The position numbers and the translations under genes were made by a program. Source: Parachitinimonas caeni (GTDB taxonomy: Bacteria > Pseudomonadota > Gammaproteobacteria > Burkholderiales > Chitinimonadaceae). From it: a stretch of 64,000 nt of DNA. The notes beneath the pieces were generated by a model. That model did not search any database, had not been told where the DNA came from, and was given only the letters and a program-made list of their open reading frames with translations. This document shows, in pieces, positions 1-8,095 of the stretch. How positions within the stretch are numbered: position 1 is the stretch's first letter; every line of letters starts with the position of its first letter. The stretch covers positions 1 through 64,000 of the forward strand of contig NZ_JARRAF010000022.1 in the NCBI RefSeq assembly GCF_030129945.1. The letters run 5' to 3'.

Positions 1-24
1 GGGGCGGTTGTTTTGACCCCCAAA

Positions 25-52
25 CCCCCCCCCCCCCCCCCCCCCCCCCCCC
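25..52. other. 28-base poly-C run at window edge
   Basis: An uninterrupted run of 28 C lies where other copies of the neighbouring repeat read a mixed sequence ending in GCCCC. It probably marks an assembly or sequencing artefact at a contig end rather than real sequence. Bases 1-24 match nothing else that I can recognise. Confidence 0.6.
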
Positions 53-208
53 AAAAACTCGACCCGGCCCGGAGGGTTTCGCCGGATTTGAGCCCGCTGC
101 TGCGTTAAAAATCGCTTGCTTAGCCCACTAAGCGGCGCGCTTTTCGCCTTGCATCAGGCCCAAATCCGACGAAACGCGATCCGGAAATAAAATGTCAACA
201 GAGCCTAG
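53..208. mobile_element. R1 palindromic repeat, truncated copy
   Basis: This is the right part of the R1 MITE-like family (full copies at 10827, 31289 and 48612), read in reverse complement. It contains the hairpin built on GGATTTGGGCC and its complement, and ends with GTCAACAGAGC followed by CTAG at 205-208. The other half is lost in the poly-C edge. The CTAG end lies four bases from the recA stop codon. Confidence 0.85.
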
Positions 209-212
209 CGCA

Positions 213-1256
213 TTACAGATCATCTGGGACTTCGTCGTCTGCTTCCTGGCTGGCAGGCAAGGGCATTGAGACACCCACGGCTGCGCGTACTTTGGCTTCA
301 ATCTCGCGGGCAATTTCCGGGTTGTCGCGCAGGTAGTCGCGGGCATTGTCTTTACCTTGACCGATCTTGCTGCCGTTGTAGGAGTACCAGGCGCCGGACT
401 TCTCGACGATCTTGTTGTTGACGCCAAGCTCGACGATTTCCCCTTCACGGCTGATGCCGAGGCCGTAGAGGATATCGAAGTTGGCTTCGCGGAACGGCGG
501 TGAAACCTTGTTCTTGACAACCTTGACGCGGGTTTCGTTGCCGATGACTTCTTCGCCCTTCTTGATCGCGCCGGTGCGGCGGATGTCGAGTCGGACCGAG
601 GCGTAGAACTTGAGGGCATTGCCACCGGTGGTGGTTTCGGGGTTGCCGAACATCACGCCGATCTTCATGCGGATCTGGTTGATGAAGATCACCAGCGTAT
701 TGGTGCGCTTGATGTTGGCGGTCAGTTTGCGCAGTGCCTGCGACATCAGGCGGGCTTGCAGGCCGGGTAGTTGGTCGCCCATCTCGCCTTCGATTTCGGC
801 CTTGGGAACCAGTGCGGCGACAGAGTCGATGACGATGACGTCTACACCGCCTGAGCGTACCAGCATGTCGGCGATTTCGAGCGCCTGCTCACCCGTATCA
901 GGCTGGGAGATGAGCATATCGCCTACCTTTACGCCCAGCTTCTGCGCGTAGACGGGGTCCAGCGCGTTTTCAGCATCGATATAGGCCGCAACGCCGCCCA
1001 GCTTTTGCATCTCGGCGACTGCCTGCAGGCAGAGTGTGGTTTTGCCGGAGGATTCCGGGCCATAGATTTCAACGACACGGCCGCGTGGCAGGCCACCTAC
1101 GCCCAGTGCAAGATCAAGGCCGAGCGAGCCGGTGGATACGACCTGCAGGTCGTTTTCGATCTGGGCATCGCCCATTTTCATGATCGAGCCCTTGCCGAAT
1201 TGCTTTTCGATTTGCGCCAGCGCAGCAGCGAGCGCCTTGCTCTTGTTGTCGTCCAT
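213..1256 (-). CDS. recA: Recombinase RecA
   Basis: RecA forms ATP-dependent filaments on single-stranded DNA, carries out strand exchange and triggers LexA cleavage in the SOS response. The protein is 347 residues, normal for the family. It shows the Walker A motif GPESSGKTT, the [23 protein letters not shown]2 region (in part) and the acidic C-terminal tail. The start is placed at [13 protein letters not shown], which aligns with other RecA N-termini; the frame stays open 45 bases upstream. No recX follows in the window, because an R1 repeat begins right after the stop. Confidence 0.97.
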   Translation of the reverse strand: MDDNKSKALAAALAQIEKQFGKGSIMKMGDAQIENDLQVVSTGSLGLDLALGVGGLPRGRVVEIYGPESSGKTTLCLQAVAEMQKLGGVAAYIDAENALDPVYAQKLGVKVGDMLISQPDTGEQALEIADMLVRSGGVDVIVIDSVAALVPKAEIEGEMGDQLPGLQARLMSQALRKLTANIKRTNTLVIFINQIRMKIGVMFGNPETTTGGNALKFYASVRLDIRRTGAIKKGEEVIGNETRVKVVKNKVSPPFREANFDILYGLGISREGEIVELGVNNKIVEKSGAWYSYNGSKIGQGKDNARDYLRDNPEIAREIEAKVRAAVGVSMPLPASQEADDEVPDDL

Positions 1257-1325
1257 GCGGGTCATCCGGGTTGTGTTTGAGTAAGGGGAATTATGGCACA
1301 AAAAAACGATTTGGAGAACGTTTGT

Positions 1326-2000
1326 TCACTCTCCGCCGCCGCCGGGAGGCAGTACCCAATCGACACGGTACAAAACCACCACCAGCAGCGTGGTGGCGAG
1401 CAGCATCAGATAGGGGCTGAATAGCCAGAATACCAACGGAATGCAGTAGTAGTAGAGCCGCATGCCCGAGCTGTAATACTGGCCAGCCCGCAGCATGAGG
1501 ATGTCAGCATCTTTCACCAGATGTTCGATGTCACCATAGGCTGACTCGCCGCCGACCATATAGCCGAGGTGGTTGTAGAGGCGAATGGCGCTGGTGAAGC
1601 TGAAAAATGCCGCGAAGAAATCGAGCACCAGAATGACGACCTTGGCCTGCCAAAGTGCCGGGCTGGAGGCATGAAACGAGGTTTGCAGGATGGGGTTGGT
1701 GTCCGCCTGGGTGGCAAGATTGAGCAGGCCGATGATGAACAGAACGGCAGTCGAGGCAAAGAAGGTTGCGGCCATCGTTGAGTTGCGCAAGGTCTGGACA
1801 GCCAGGATCTCCTGATTGCGACGACGGATGATGCTGCTGAGCCACGCCTGGCGCGCCAGGCGTGACAGGCCCATCAGGGTGGTATGGGGACGCAGGCGTG
1901 TCGCTCGTAGCAGCAGGGCGTGATAGGCGGCCAGCAGGATGATGCTGGCACCGGCGGCTGACCATTCGGTCAGCGCGCCGGAAAACAGGTCTGGAAGCAT
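1326..2000 (-). CDS. DUF599 family membrane protein
   Basis: A 224-residue inner-membrane protein of the DUF599 family, recognised by the conserved block ILAVQTLRNSTMAATF (around residues 65-80) and the RLYNHLGYMVGG segment. Hydrophobic segments lie near residues 15-33, 75-95, 120-142 and 185-210, so about four membrane passes are expected. The function of the family is unknown. It lies between the kinase gene at 2016 and recA on the same strand, close enough to be co-transcribed with the kinase, but no functional link to either is evident. No clear ribosome binding site precedes the start. Confidence 0.75.
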   Translation of the reverse strand: MLPDLFSGALTEWSAAGASIILLAAYHALLLRATRLRPHTTLMGLSRLARQAWLSSIIRRRNQEILAVQTLRNSTMAATFFASTAVLFIIGLLNLATQADTNPILQTSFHASSPALWQAKVVILVLDFFAAFFSFTSAIRLYNHLGYMVGGESAYGDIEHLVKDADILMLRAGQYYSSGMRLYYYCIPLVFWLFSPYLMLLATTLLVVVLYRVDWVLPPGGGGE

Positions 2001-2015
2001 GCTGAAGCGCAGGTT

Positions 2016-3851
2016 TTAACGTTTGCGTGGCAGGGTGAAGTAGAAGGTGGCGCCCTGGCCGATGGCGGCCTTGGCCCAGACCCGACCGTTGTGACGGGCG
2101 ATAATGCGCTGGACGATGGCTAGCCCCACGCCGTTGCCTTCGAATTCCTGCTGGGTATGCAGACGCTGGAAGGCTCCGAACAGCTTGTCAGCGTAGGCCA
2201 TGTCGAAGCCGGCACCGTTATCGGCCACATAGAAGGCATTCTGACCATCAATATTGGTGACGCCGAACTTGACTTCAGGCTGCTCGGATTTGCCGGTGAA
2301 TTTCCAGGCATTTGACAACAGATTCTGCAAGACGACGCGGATCAGCTTGGGGTCGGCATCGGCAACCAGATTGGGCATGATCACCAGATTGACCTGCCGG
2401 TCCGGTTCGGCATTTTGCAGGTCGTGGGCAATTTCCTGTGCGATATCCGTCAGATTGACCGACTGGGTATTGACCTCGCTGCGGGTGAGTTTGGAGAGGT
2501 TGAGCAGATCGTCGATCAGGTTCGACATATTTTGCGTGGCCCGGCGGATTCGCTGCAGATATTGCTTGCCGATGTCGTCCAGCTTGTCGGTGTAGTCTTC
2601 CAGCAGCACCTGGCTGAAACCATCAACCGAGCGTAGTGGCGCCCGCAGATCGTGCGAGACCGAGTAGGAAAAAGCTTCCAGTTCACGATTGGCAGCCGCG
2701 AGCGCCTTGGTGCGCTGCTCGACCAATTCTTCGAGGTGATTGCGGTAGTGGTTGAGTTCGATTTCGGTAGCCTTGCGGGCGCTGATGTCGATCAGATAAC
2801 CCTGCAGGTGGCGCTCACCATGCTCGTCGGGCACGGCAGTGGCGACGAGCAGCACCCATACGACTTTGTTGTTGGAGTCGAGCATGCGGCATTCAAACTC
2901 GATGTAGTTCTCGCGGTCCTGCGTTTCGGAGAACAGCTTGTAGGCCAGGTGGCGGTCATCCTGATGCAGATAGCTGGTCAGAAAGCCTTCGCTGTACCAG
3001 ATGTGCAGCGGAAATCCGAGCAGGGCTTCTGCCTGCGGGCCGACATAGGTGAAACGCCATTCTGCCGGGTTGGCCTCCCAGGGGACGACATTGGTCGATT
3101 CAACCAGACGCCGGTAGCGGTCTTCAGAAGCGCGTAGCGCTTGCTCGATCTGCTTTCGCTGCGAAATATCGGCCTGCAGCTCGCGGTTCTTGGCTTCGAG
3201 TTCGGAGAACAGGCTGTGCAGGGACTGGCGGGTGATTTCGAGACTCTGGCCAAGCTTGCCCAACTCATCCTGTCGCTTCCATTCGAAAGGTGTGGAGAGG
3301 TCGCGGCTGGCGAGGCGGATGGATTCTGACATCAGGCGTTTCACCGGCGTCAGCACCCGGTTGTGGATCAGGGCCATGATCAGGGCAAGGCTAAGTACCA
3401 GCTGGATGCCGACGGTGGCCAGGTAGTAGTTCTGGTCATCGTGGATGGTCTCGGTGAGCTTGCCATCGTCCATCTCGACCGTCACCTTGCCGATGACGTT
3501 GCCCTGCTTGGTGACGCTCTGGGATTCCTGCAGCAGGCGGCCTTTGCGGCGATCTGGCTTGTTGTGTTCAAGAAAGGTGCCAAGGGTGGCATCCTGAATG
3601 ATGACGCGGACGATGCGCTCGTCGCTCATCACCGAATCCAGCAGTGGCTTGCCGGTATCGGGGGAGAGGTTCCATAAGGGTTCTTGCATCCCCAGAACCA
3701 GAATCTGGGTGATGCGGGTACGATCTTTGAGCAGACCTTCCTGCAAAGCAGCTTCTCGCCGCTTGAGTGTGCTGTAGCCACTGAATATGGCAGGAATCAG
3801 CAATCCCACAAGAATCGCCGCGATGACTGCACGACGCAAAGTTAAGGGCAT
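2016..3851 (-). CDS. Membrane sensor histidine kinase (HAMP-PAS-HisKA)
   Basis: A 611-residue sensor kinase. Order: N-terminal membrane segment (about 8-26), periplasmic sensor region, second membrane segment (about 135-155), HAMP, coiled coil, PAS domain with PAC tail (about 230-365), a second coiled coil, the HisKA H-box FSYSVSHDLRAPLRSV, N-box LLSNAWKF, G1 box DNGAGFDM and G2 box GNGVGLAI. The sensor part resembles the layout of bacteriophytochrome-like and GAF/PAS kinases, but the ligand is unknown. The start was chosen at the ATG preceded by GGAG five bases upstream; the open frame begins 13 codons earlier. No response regulator gene is adjacent, so the partner is elsewhere. Confidence 0.85.
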   Translation of the reverse strand: MPLTLRRAVIAAILVGLLIPAIFSGYSTLKRREAALQEGLLKDRTRITQILVLGMQEPLWNLSPDTGKPLLDSVMSDERIVRVIIQDATLGTFLEHNKPDRRKGRLLQESQSVTKQGNVIGKVTVEMDDGKLTETIHDDQNYYLATVGIQLVLSLALIMALIHNRVLTPVKRLMSESIRLASRDLSTPFEWKRQDELGKLGQSLEITRQSLHSLFSELEAKNRELQADISQRKQIEQALRASEDRYRRLVESTNVVPWEANPAEWRFTYVGPQAEALLGFPLHIWYSEGFLTSYLHQDDRHLAYKLFSETQDRENYIEFECRMLDSNNKVVWVLLVATAVPDEHGERHLQGYLIDISARKATEIELNHYRNHLEELVEQRTKALAAANRELEAFSYSVSHDLRAPLRSVDGFSQVLLEDYTDKLDDIGKQYLQRIRRATQNMSNLIDDLLNLSKLTRSEVNTQSVNLTDIAQEIAHDLQNAEPDRQVNLVIMPNLVADADPKLIRVVLQNLLSNAWKFTGKSEQPEVKFGVTNIDGQNAFYVADNGAGFDMAYADKLFGAFQRLHTQQEFEGNGVGLAIVQRIIARHNGRVWAKAAIGQGATFYFTLPRKR

Positions 3852-4445
3852 GGATGCTCCACAGTCTGTTCCCACTTCTACGCTACACAAGCAGGCATGC
3901 GCTGCCTGCGTGTGGGTTGGCGGGATTTCTCCTATTATTTAGCCTAGTTTTGCAGCCGCGCAAACCGCTTGTGTAAGCCAGCCTTGCATGGATCCCTTCA
4001 AAACCCAAGGGGGTCATGGCTGAAAAGTGCGCAGCGCCGGGCGAGCATTACGCGGCAGTTTACGGCGGCGCGCAAGCCGTGCCTGTAAAAATGTGTTGCC
4101 GGGGCCTGGGCCGCTTAGGCCTGGCAGGTGCACACTGTCACAGGATTTTGTCGTAACGATGAGCGGGTAAGTCGGTTTTCATCTTTTTGTGAAGCCTGTC
4201 TGCAATATAGATGAGATGGGTGTTCGCCAAGCGCTGTTGACATTTTATTTCCGGATCGCACTTTGCCGGAAAGCGGCTTGGCGTTGCGTGACAGAGCGCT
4301 TGCATAGAGTGGCCATGCTGCGGGCCTTGCGTCTTGGCTCCCCTTAAAATCCGAGCCGGCGCGACCGAATAGGTGAGGCAACAGAGCCTAACTATTGCAA
4401 GCCTGCATTTAAAAACAGCAAACAACGACAACAATGGGAGAACCC
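3852..4445. other. Intergenic region holding a decayed R1 repeat
   Basis: The 594 bases between the kinase and dadA contain no convincing gene. The divergent promoters of both genes must lie here. The one recognisable element is the degenerate R1 copy at 4231-4391. Confidence 0.5.
4231..4391. mobile_element. R1 palindromic repeat, degenerate copy
   Basis: The left terminus GCTGTTGACATTTTATTTCC and right terminus CAACAGAGC plus CTAA are intact, but the interior is shortened and heavily diverged. It keeps the TTTGCCGGAAAG and GGCGCGACCG landmarks. It sits about 55 bases upstream of dadA and could influence its leader. Confidence 0.7.
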
Positions 4446-5705
4446 ATGAAGGTTCTGATTCTAGGCGCCGGCATTACTGGCGTTACCTCGGCCTGGTATT
4501 TAGCCCGGGCCGGGCATGAAGTGACTGTAGTAGACCGCCAGCCACAGGCAGCACTTGAAACCAGTTTTGCCAATGGCGGCCAGGTGTCGGTCAGCCAGTC
4601 CGAGCCCTGGGCCGGGCCGGAAGCGCCCTTTAAAGTGGCCAAGTGGCTATGGCGTGGCGATTCGCCACTGCTGTTCCGTCCCCGGCTGGACGTGCGTCAG
4701 TGGCAGTGGGGGGCGGGCTTTCTCTGGGAATGTCTGCCCACCAATATGCGGCACAACATTGCACAGATGGTGCGCTTGGGCCTGTATAGCCGCGACGCGC
4801 TACGCGAATTGCGTGACGAAACCGGGATCGCCTACGACTGCGAAACCCGTGGCATTTTGCAGATCTACTTTGATCAGGCCAGCCTGGATGATGCGGCGGC
4901 GACCTCAAAGCTCATGCGCGAGCTGGGTTGTGAACGCCGCACCTTGAACACCGAAGAAGCGGTCCAGATCGAGCCGGCGTTGCGCTACATCAAGGATAGA
5001 CTGGCCGGCGCGACCTTTGCGCCGGATGATGAATCGGGTGACGCCAGATTGTTTACGCAGGGTCTGGCCGATCTGGCGGCACAGCGCGGAGTGAATTTCC
5101 GCTACAACACCATGATTCTCGGCGTGGAACACGCAGCTGATGCCGTAACCGGAGTGCGCATTCGCGATTGCGAAGGCCGGGATTCCACCTTGCGGGCGGA
5201 TGCCTATCTGGTCTGCCTGGGTAGCTACAGTCCCTTGCTGGTGCGGCCGTTAGGCTTGTATCTGCCGATCTACCCGACCAAGGGGTATTCCGCGACGATC
5301 GATACCGAGGGATTTGACGGTGCACCCCACGTCAGCATTACCGATGATTCGGTGAAAATGGTCTTCACCCGCCTGGGTAACCGGCTGCGCATCGCTGGCA
5401 CGGCCGAGCTTAACGGCTACAACACCGACCTCAACATGCTGCGCTGCGAGGCGCTGCTACGTCGCACCTTCGAACTGTTCCCGAATGCCGGGGATCGCCA
5501 TAGCGTGCAGTACTGGACCGGACTGCGGCCCTCGACGCCGTCGAATGTGCCGATGATTGGCGGAACCCGCTATCGCAATCTGTACCTCAATACCGGGCAT
5601 GGCACGCTGGGCTGGACTGAGGGCTGTGGCTCTGCCAAGGCCATCGCCGACATCATCAGCGGCCGCAAACCTGAGCTGGATTTTGATTTTCAGCGATCTG
5701 GCTGA
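4446..5705 (+). CDS. dadA: D-amino acid dehydrogenase, small subunit type
   Basis: A 419-residue FAD flavoprotein that oxidatively deaminates D-amino acids (classically D-alanine) and passes electrons to the respiratory chain at the inner face of the membrane. The N-terminal Rossmann motif GAGITGVTSAWYLARAGH is followed by the DadA signature ETSFANGGQ. The C-terminal FAD contact NTGHGTLGWTEGCGSA is present. The start is the ATG preceded by GGGAG; a GTG/ATG-containing extension of four codons is less likely. It stands alone: no alanine racemase (dadX) is next to it. Substrate range cannot be read from the sequence. Confidence 0.88.
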   Translation: MKVLILGAGITGVTSAWYLARAGHEVTVVDRQPQAALETSFANGGQVSVSQSEPWAGPEAPFKVAKWLWRGDSPLLFRPRLDVRQWQWGAGFLWECLPTNMRHNIAQMVRLGLYSRDALRELRDETGIAYDCETRGILQIYFDQASLDDAAATSKLMRELGCERRTLNTEEAVQIEPALRYIKDRLAGATFAPDDESGDARLFTQGLADLAAQRGVNFRYNTMILGVEHAADAVTGVRIRDCEGRDSTLRADAYLVCLGSYSPLLVRPLGLYLPIYPTKGYSATIDTEGFDGAPHVSITDDSVKMVFTRLGNRLRIAGTAELNGYNTDLNMLRCEALLRRTFELFPNAGDRHSVQYWTGLRPSTPSNVPMIGGTRYRNLYLNTGHGTLGWTEGCGSAKAIADIISGRKPELDFDFQRSG

Positions 5706-6069
5706 TCGGGCTTGTTGATCGAGGGGCCACTGGCTTAGCTGCTGTCGGTGCAAGGTGCGCCAGTGAGAAGTCACTGGATCAATCAGGGGCGATCGTCGAA
5801 ATGCCATGGCCTTGACGGATTTTCGTGGAATTTGCGGACAGGGGTTCAATGGATGGGATGGTCTCGAATGCTTTGTCTGGACTGATTTTCAAACAAAGGC
5901 TGACAAGCCATCGAGTACAGAGATCGACTACAGCGTCTGGTGCAGAAGAATTGGGAGAAAGTAGCCCCTTTCGGCAGATCCCCGGCTTTAGCTATCCGAA
6001 CGATAGTGAAGGGGCAGGGGGTTCGTCTACTGAGTACGTAGATGAACCCCGCCGTTACGTCAACAGAGT
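5706..6069. other. Intergenic region with hairpin and R1 remnant
   Basis: Between the convergent dadA and M61 peptidase genes I see no good gene. A 13-bp perfect hairpin (GGGGTTCGTCTAC at 6018-6030 paired with 6038-6050) lies just after the peptidase stop on the minus strand and may protect its mRNA end, though it lacks a U tract. Bases 6055-6073 are a right-end R1 remnant (ACGTCAACAGAGTCTAG) whose CTAG overlaps the peptidase stop codon. Confidence 0.6.
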
Positions 6070-7893
6070 CTAGACACCGATCCAGGCGCGGCGTCTGGCG
6101 ATCTTGTCGGCATCACTGTCATCGCAGGCCAGGCCGACGGTGTTGTCGGTGCTGACTTGCAAGGTCAGTCGGGTGGCGATCAGTTCATCGCGCCGGAAAG
6201 CCAGGATGTCGAGCTTGTCGCCCACCTTGGCTTTGGCCAGTGCCGCATCCAGATTGGCCTGGCTGGCTTTGAGGCCGTCAATCGCAACCAGAACGTCATT
6301 GGCAGCCAATCCCGCCTCCTCGGCAGGCCCGCCATTGAAGATGTGGGTCAGTTTGACCAGGCCGCTATCAGAGCCCAGCTTGGCGCCGATAGTGACACCA
6401 CCAGCCTTTGGCTTGTCGAGCCAGCCGCCTCGGTCTGTGCCGGACTGCGGCGCCCGCAGCTGCCATTTCACGCCGGCGCTGGCCAATAGCTCGGGCAGGG
6501 GCAGATCTTCGGTGCTGCGCAAGGCATGATTGAAGAAGCCCTTCAGATCAAGACCCGTGGCCTCTTCAGCCACAGTCTCCCATTCGGTTTCACCCACCCC
6601 CTTGCCGCCACCTTCGTAGAAATCACGGCCGTAGCGTTGCCACAGTAGTTGCATGACATCGTCGAGTGACTTTGCGCCCTGCGTTTTCTGGCGGATGGTC
6701 AAGTCGAGTGCGAGGCCGACCATCGCACCCTTGGTGTAGTAGCTGACGCCGCTGTTTGGGCTGTTTTCGTCCTGACGGTAGTACTTGATCCAGGTATCGA
6801 AGCTGGAGTCTTCAAGATTCTGAACCAGTCGGCCGGGGGTGCGCAGCACGCCGGTGATGGTCTGCGACAACAGCTCCAGATAGCTGGCGGCGTCGATCAG
6901 GCCGGTGCGGACCAGCGTCAGATCGTCGTAGTACGAGGTCAGCCCTTCGAATGCCCACAGCAGACGGGTGTAGTTTTCTTGCGAGAGGTTGTAGGGCGCA
7001 TAGCTGGCGGGTTTGATGCGCTTGACGTTCCAGCTGTGGAAATACTCATGGCTGACCAGGCCCAGAAACTGCCGGTAGTTGGTCTTGATGTCGGTTTCGC
7101 CTGCGGCTGGCAGGCTATCTCGCGAGCAGACGAGGGCGGTGGAGGCGCGGTGTTCCAGGCCGCCGTAACCATCACCCAGAACCACCGTCATGAACACATA
7201 GCGATCGAATGGGGCGGGCTCGCCAAACAGGCGGATCTGGTATTCGCAGATCTTTTTGAAATCGGTGCACAGACGATCCATGTCGGCATTGTGGCGCCCG
7301 GCGAATACGATATCGTGCGGTACTCCGCAGGCTTCGAAGGTTGCCAGAGTGAAGTCGCCAAGCTCGACGGGATGGTCGGTGAGGTCGTCGTAGTCCTTGG
7401 CGCGGTAGGTGCCAAAACCATAACGGGCGGCACCGGCTTCCGGCAGGCTGGTTGCCACTTTCCAGTTGGCGTAGCGGGCCGCGCTCGGGCCAACCATCTC
7501 GACTTCACACGGGCGATCGGTCTTGCCTTCCACCGCCAGGAAAACGCTGGTGCCATTGAAGAAGCCACGTTGGCTATCGAGGTATGCGCTGCGCACCGAC
7601 AGATCGAAGGCGTACACGGTGTAGATCAGCGTCAGCTCGCCCTTTACGGGCGCAGCCTGCCAGCGTTGCTTGTCGAGCTTGGTCAGGGCTACGACCTGGC
7701 CCGCGCTCTCGGCCCGGATGCTGACAATGTTGCGGGCGAATTCCCGCACCAGATAGCTGCCAGGAATCCAGACCGGCAGGGTAAAGCACTGGCCTGCGGC
7801 ATCCGGGTCGGCAACATGGCAATGAATTTCGAACTGATGGGCCTCAGGCGAGGTGACTGCAATGCGGTAGCGGATAGGTGTGTGGGTGGTCAT
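6070..7893 (-). CDS. M61 family metallopeptidase with PDZ domain
   Basis: A 607-residue protein of the M61 (glycyl aminopeptidase-like) family. The zinc site HEYFHSWNVKRIKP (HExxH, about residues 280-293) lies between an N-terminal beta-rich domain and a C-terminal PDZ domain (about 500-590, with the GGPAEEAGLAANDVLVAIDG segment). No signal peptide is visible, so a cytoplasmic location is likely. M61 enzymes trim small N-terminal residues from peptides; the substrate here is unknown. The TAG stop is contained in the CTAG end of an R1 repeat remnant, so the natural 3' end may have been rebuilt by the repeat. Confidence 0.88.
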   Translation of the reverse strand: MTTHTPIRYRIAVTSPEAHQFEIHCHVADPDAAGQCFTLPVWIPGSYLVREFARNIVSIRAESAGQVVALTKLDKQRWQAAPVKGELTLIYTVYAFDLSVRSAYLDSQRGFFNGTSVFLAVEGKTDRPCEVEMVGPSAARYANWKVATSLPEAGAARYGFGTYRAKDYDDLTDHPVELGDFTLATFEACGVPHDIVFAGRHNADMDRLCTDFKKICEYQIRLFGEPAPFDRYVFMTVVLGDGYGGLEHRASTALVCSRDSLPAAGETDIKTNYRQFLGLVSHEYFHSWNVKRIKPASYAPYNLSQENYTRLLWAFEGLTSYYDDLTLVRTGLIDAASYLELLSQTITGVLRTPGRLVQNLEDSSFDTWIKYYRQDENSPNSGVSYYTKGAMVGLALDLTIRQKTQGAKSLDDVMQLLWQRYGRDFYEGGGKGVGETEWETVAEEATGLDLKGFFNHALRSTEDLPLPELLASAGVKWQLRAPQSGTDRGGWLDKPKAGGVTIGAKLGSDSGLVKLTHIFNGGPAEEAGLAANDVLVAIDGLKASQANLDAALAKAKVGDKLDILAFRRDELIATRLTLQVSTDNTVGLACDDSDADKIARRRAWIGV

Positions 7894-7927
7894 GAATGAT
7901 CAAACGCGGCGGGTTGCGAAATGAGCG

Positions 7928-7942
7928 GTCAACAGAGCCTGG
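7928..7942. repeat. R1 repeat right-end remnant
   Basis: A 15-base match to the R1 terminus (GTCAACAGAGCCTGG) 35 bases upstream of the M61 start. Nothing else of the element remains. It may be a relic of a deletion between the element ends. Confidence 0.5.
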
Positions 7943-8029
7943 ACCGTCTGCGAAGCCCGCAGTTTATCACGCAGGTTTTCGGCGGAAGCGGTTGGGAGGT
8001 CTGTTGTGCGGCGGTTGCAGGCCTATGCG

Positions 8030-8063
8030 CAAAAAAAAAGCAGGCCGGGGAGTCCGGCCTGCT
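8030..8063 (-). terminator. Rho-independent terminator of the PhoD gene
   Basis: On the minus strand the stem AGCAGGCCGG/CCGGCCTGCT with an ACTC-type loop is followed by eight or more T. It lies 30-65 bases after the stop of the phosphatase gene at 8096. Confidence 0.9.
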
Positions 8064-8095
8064 GAAGGGGTGATCCGTTAGTGCGTTGGGGATGA

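Noticed and set aside
5825-6073. 82-codon ORF between dadA and the M61 gene
   Set aside because: It crosses a hairpin and a repeat remnant and has no coding character.
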